From assembly GCA_029881015.1 (NCBI GenBank), contig JAOUNK010000025.1, positions 1 through 17,415 on the forward strand: a stretch of 17,415 bases of DNA, read 5' to 3'. How positions within the stretch are numbered: position 1 is the first letter of the stretch; each line of letters starts with the position of its first letter. The notes beneath the pieces are model-generated. The model was given only the letters and a program-made list of their open reading frames with translations, did no database searches and had not been told where the DNA came from. Shown one piece after another: positions 15,777 through 17,415 of the stretch. A program made the translations under genes and the position numbers. The stretch is from Gammaproteobacteria bacterium (GTDB lineage Bacteria; Pseudomonadota; Gammaproteobacteria; Steroidobacterales; Woeseiaceae).

Positions 15777-15804
15777 CTTCAAGGTGTCGGCAGCACGACG
15801 CGAG

Positions 15805-15824
15805 ACGGGCCCGAACGGGTCCGT
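15805..15824 (+). terminator. Putative hairpin terminator after the DUF4426 gene
   Basis: ACGGGCCC-GAAC-GGGTCCGT forms an eight-pair stem (one G-U pair) with a four-base loop, 29 bases past the stop. It is followed by TTCTTCGTTCT, a weak T-rich tail, so termination may be partial. Confidence 0.5.
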
Positions 15825-15847
15825 TCTTCGTTCTGGCCGACGACAAC

Positions 15848-15908
15848 AAAAAAAGCTTAAAAAAAAGGCCTTTTTGCGCTTACGCAGCATAGAAAAAAGT
15901 GTTATCGT
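15848..15908 (+). promoter_or_regulatory. A-tract/UP-like region and possible extended -10 promoter of the HU gene
   Basis: Runs of A and T cover 15848-15875 and include the perfect 14-base palindrome AAAAAGGCCTTTTT, which sits just where an UP element would lie. Downstream, TGT-TATCGT (15900-15908) fits an extended -10 box, with a weak TTACGC at the -35 position (15880-15885). A strong promoter would suit an abundant nucleoid protein. The exact start site is a guess. Confidence 0.35.
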
Positions 15909-15967
15909 CGCTGCGCTTTCATAGCGGGCAATCGCTCGTTTCGTCTATTTCTAGGAGTTAGTTTTTC

Positions 15968-16273
15968 ATGGCAGCGAACACCAATAAGCCACCGACCAAA
16001 TCTGAAATTTACGCGAAGATCGTCGAAGATACGGGCCTGACGCGTAAAGACATTGCGGCCGTTTTCGAATCCCTTAACGGCCAGATCAAGAAGAACCTTG
16101 GCGGTCGTGGCGCCCCGGGCATGTTCTCCATCCCCGGTCTTCTGAAAATGCGGGTCGTGAAGAAGCCAGCTCGCAAAGCCCGCAAAGGTGTAAACCCGTT
16201 CACGGGTGAAGAGATGATGTTCAAGGCGAAGCCTGCAACCAAGGTTGTCAAGGTCTCTGCCCTGAAGGGTCTC
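15968..16273 (+). CDS. HU-like nucleoid DNA-binding protein
   Basis: The coding end is the TGA at about 16286-16288; the last codons before it read GLKDMV. This 106-residue basic protein has a helical N-terminal half (KSEIYAKIVEDTGLTRKDIAAVF at 11-33, shown in part: DTGLTRKDIA) followed by the HU-type beta arms, with GMFSIPGLLKMRVVKKPARK (51-70) and the arm tip GVNPFTGEEM (74-83), equivalent to RNPxTGE of classical HU. It is slightly longer than HU (about 90) because of a ten-residue leader and an extra lysine-rich end. It likely bends or compacts DNA. AGGAG at 15953-15957 is the ribosome binding site, and a strong terminator follows. It is monocistronic. Confidence 0.9.
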
Positions 16274-16308
16274 AAAGACATGGTTTGATCGCAGCGTCGA
16301 CCAAGCTG

Positions 16309-16337
16309 AAAAGGCCGGGCATTGCCCGGCCTTTTTT
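16309..16337. terminator. Strong bidirectional Rho-independent terminator
   Basis: An eight-pair GC stem (GGCCGGGC at 16313-16320, GCCCGGCC at 16324-16331) has a three-base loop and six T after it on the plus strand. Four A precede it, giving TTTT on the minus strand. It can stop the HU gene and the convergent hydrolase gene, whose TAA codon lies in the T-tract. Confidence 0.93.
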
Positions 16338-16968
16338 ATGCGGTCACGAACTCCGTCACCGCGCTTCTGAGCTCGGCCAGCCGACCGTGAAAAAAGTGTT
16401 CGCCCTGCGGAATGATCAACAGCTCCGGACCGGGCGCAAGGCTGTTGAACCACTCGATCGTCTCTTCGATATCGACGAGTTCATCCTCGTCACCCTGCAC
16501 GATCAGCCAGGGACATTCCGGCTGCGACTCCAGCCCGTTAGCGAATCGACTGATCGCCGGTGCCACGCTAACGAGTCCGTCGACGTGCGTAGCGACCGCC
16601 GCCTTGACCGCGATCGCGGCACCGAAAGAGAACCCGGCGAGCCACAACGGATAGGACCCGTGACGGGCTCGCATCCAGTCGATCGCCGCGAGCGCGTCGT
16701 CAAGCTCGCCAACGCCGGCATCGTATTCACCCTCGCTTTGTTCCGTTCCGCGAAAATTAAACCGCAGCGTCTCGTGGCCTGAGCGGACAAATGCCCGCGC
16801 CAGCGTGTGCACGACCTTGTTGTGCATCGTGCCGCCATGTTGCGGGTGAGGGTGGCAGATGACAGCACAACCCTCCAGTGCACCCTCACCGGGTCGCTCG
16901 AGAATGGCCTCGAGGCGACCGACCGGACCCTCGATAAACAGATTCTCGGACACTGGGTGTTGGCTCAT
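16336..16968 (-). CDS. Alpha/beta hydrolase family protein
   Basis: This 210-residue cytoplasmic protein (no signal peptide) resembles the COG2945-type alpha/beta hydrolases. The nucleophile elbow is GFSFG with S114. The family segment HPHPQHGGTMHNKVV (39-53) forms the region near the oxyanion hole, and LRFNFRGTEQSEG (68-80) is the matching strand. The acid is D160 or D162 in IVQGDEDELVD, and the base is H191 or H194 in GEHFFHG. The substrate is unknown; esterase or peptidase activity on a small substrate is possible. It converges on the HU gene and shares its terminator. The ribosome binding site is weak (CGGAAT). Confidence 0.9.
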   Translation of the reverse strand: MSQHPVSENLFIEGPVGRLEAILERPGEGALEGCAVICHPHPQHGGTMHNKVVHTLARAFVRSGHETLRFNFRGTEQSEGEYDAGVGELDDALAAIDWMRARHGSYPLWLAGFSFGAAIAVKAAVATHVDGLVSVAPAISRFANGLESQPECPWLIVQGDEDELVDIEETIEWFNSLAPGPELLIIPQGEHFFHGRLAELRSAVTEFVTA

Positions 16969-16991
16969 TGTGAATTCCGGGGTGGATAGAT

Positions 16992-17018
16992 TTGTGAATA
17001 CTGCTGTAAAATTATGAT
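16992..17018 (+). promoter_or_regulatory. Possible promoter for the right-hand genes
   Basis: TTGTGA (16992-16997) and TATGAT (17013-17018) are 15 bases apart, slightly short for sigma-70, in an AT-rich patch unlike the surrounding DNA. A second TTGTGAAT copy lies at 16969-16976, next to the hydrolase start. Confidence 0.3.
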
Positions 17019-17041
17019 CTTATGTAATGTAAGGTGGTGTT

Positions 17042-17170
17042 ATGAGCGACAGCATGCAACGCACTGCACAATATTGTGCACATAAACGCCACGCGTTGCC
17101 TGCTGTTCCGGCGTTCGCCGCAGGGTTCGTCGTCCGCACCCGTACAGGATCCCGCTTATGCCCGAGATAA
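17042..17170 (+). CDS. Possible 42-residue leader ORF
   Basis: An ATG is preceded by AAGGTGG at good spacing and opens 42 codons (MSDSMQRTAQYCAHKRHALP to the end RTRTGSRLCPR). The frame ends 13 bases inside the next gene, overlapping its ATG at 17158, an arrangement that permits translational coupling. The product is basic and has three cysteine or histidine-rich spots but no domain I recognise. The codons include a perfect 16-base palindrome (17065-17080). It may be a small protein, a leader peptide, or just an untranslated leader with a chance frame. The strong ribosome binding site is the best support. Confidence 0.35.
   Translation: MSDSMQRTAQYCAHKRHALPAVPAFAAGFVVRTRTGSRLCPR
17065..17080. 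repeat. Perfect 16-base palindrome TGCACAATATTGTGCA
   Basis: The site is perfectly self-complementary and lies about 50 bases after the possible promoter and 78 bases before the ATG at 17158. It resembles NtrC-type half sites (TGCAC/GTGCA) but the arms are six bases apart rather than the seven in the E. coli glnA sites. A repressor operator is possible. Confidence 0.5.
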
Positions 17171-17415
17171 CCGTTACCCACATCGCCCTGATGGCCATCA
17201 TCGCGGGTCTGGGCGTGACTATCGGCTGGGTGTTACGCGGGAACCGGTCTGCACAGGAAAAAGCGGCCGTCAATGCAGGTTGGCAGGATCAGCTTGATGC
17301 GCAACGGCGCGAGGGAGACCGCCTGGTCGAGCAGAACAAGGGGCTGATGGAACAGGTCAGCCAGTTCCAGGCCTCGCACACCGACGCCAAAAACCGCGCC
17401 AAGGAATTGTCGGGC
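17158..17415 (+). CDS. Membrane-anchored coiled-coil protein, N-terminal part (partial)
   Basis: Eighty-six codons are open from ATG 17158 to the right edge, with AGGA upstream at 17146-17149. One membrane segment lies at about residues 7-26 (HIALMAIIAGLGVTIGWVLR). It is followed by a charged, glutamine-rich helical region with coiled-coil character (QDQLDAQRREGDRLVEQNKG and onward). The orientation is probably a single N-terminal anchor with a cytoplasmic helix. I do not recognise the family from this part. The C-terminal domain, which would decide the function, is outside the window. Confidence 0.7.
   Translation, partial: MPEITVTHIALMAIIAGLGVTIGWVLRGNRSAQEKAAVNAGWQDQLDAQRREGDRLVEQNKGLMEQVSQFQASHTDAKNRAKELSG

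Noticed and set aside
17065..17080. NtrC binding site
   Set aside because: Arms match the NtrC half sites but spacing is one base short and no sigma-54 promoter (GG-N10-GC type) is visible nearby, so only a generic palindrome is claimed.

Overview
This is a GC-rich, gene-dense chromosomal window from a gammaproteobacterium. All recognised products (PilT/PilU/PilG/PilH/PilI/PilJ, GshB, PyrB, YggS, ProC, YggT) read as gammaproteobacterial. The gene order broadly follows the Pseudomonas aeruginosa region around pilT-pilU, pyrB, yqgF, yqgE, tonB3, gshB and pilGHIJ-chpA, but with clear differences, so this is probably a non-Pseudomonas lineage. A marine or sediment group such as Woeseiaceae is only a guess. 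I see no tRNA, rRNA, CRISPR array, insertion sequence or phage gene, and no gene-free stretch over 300 bases.

Layout. (1) 1-4752, minus strand: the type IV pilus chemosensory operon pilG-pilH-pilI-pilJ-chpA, with chpA running off the left edge. The methyltransferase gene pilK, which separates pilJ and chpA in P. aeruginosa, is not here. (2) 4753-4911: divergent regulatory region. (3) 4912-9733, plus strand: a compact run gshB, tonB3-like, yqgE, ruvX, pyrB and a PyrK-type iron-sulfur flavoprotein, with gaps of 1 to 43 bases. (4) 9738-13052, minus strand: three tandem pilus-retraction ATPase genes, pilT, pilU and a third PilU-like paralogue. They converge on the pyrimidine genes with only four bases between the stop codons. 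(5) 13137-15238, plus strand: yggS-proC-yggT, divergent from pilT, followed by a separate DUF4426 probable lipoprotein gene. (6) 15968-16273: an HU-like nucleoid protein gene with an A-tract upstream and a strong bidirectional terminator downstream. (7) 16336-16968, minus strand: an alpha/beta hydrolase. (8) 16969-17415: a divergent region with a perfect palindrome and a possible 42-residue ORF, then the start of a membrane-anchored coiled-coil protein cut by the right edge.

Functionally, regions 1 and 4 and the TonB3-like gene point to twitching motility. Pil-Chp senses surface contact or chemical cues and acts through PilG and PilH on pilus extension and retraction, while PilT and PilU drive retraction. 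The remaining genes are housekeeping: glutathione, pyrimidine and proline synthesis, PLP homeostasis and rRNA processing.

I found no clearly unprecedented system. The best leads are the third retraction ATPase, the PyrK-type subunit beside pyrB without a visible PyrD partner, the missing pilK, and several well-formed palindromes or hairpins in intergenic DNA.
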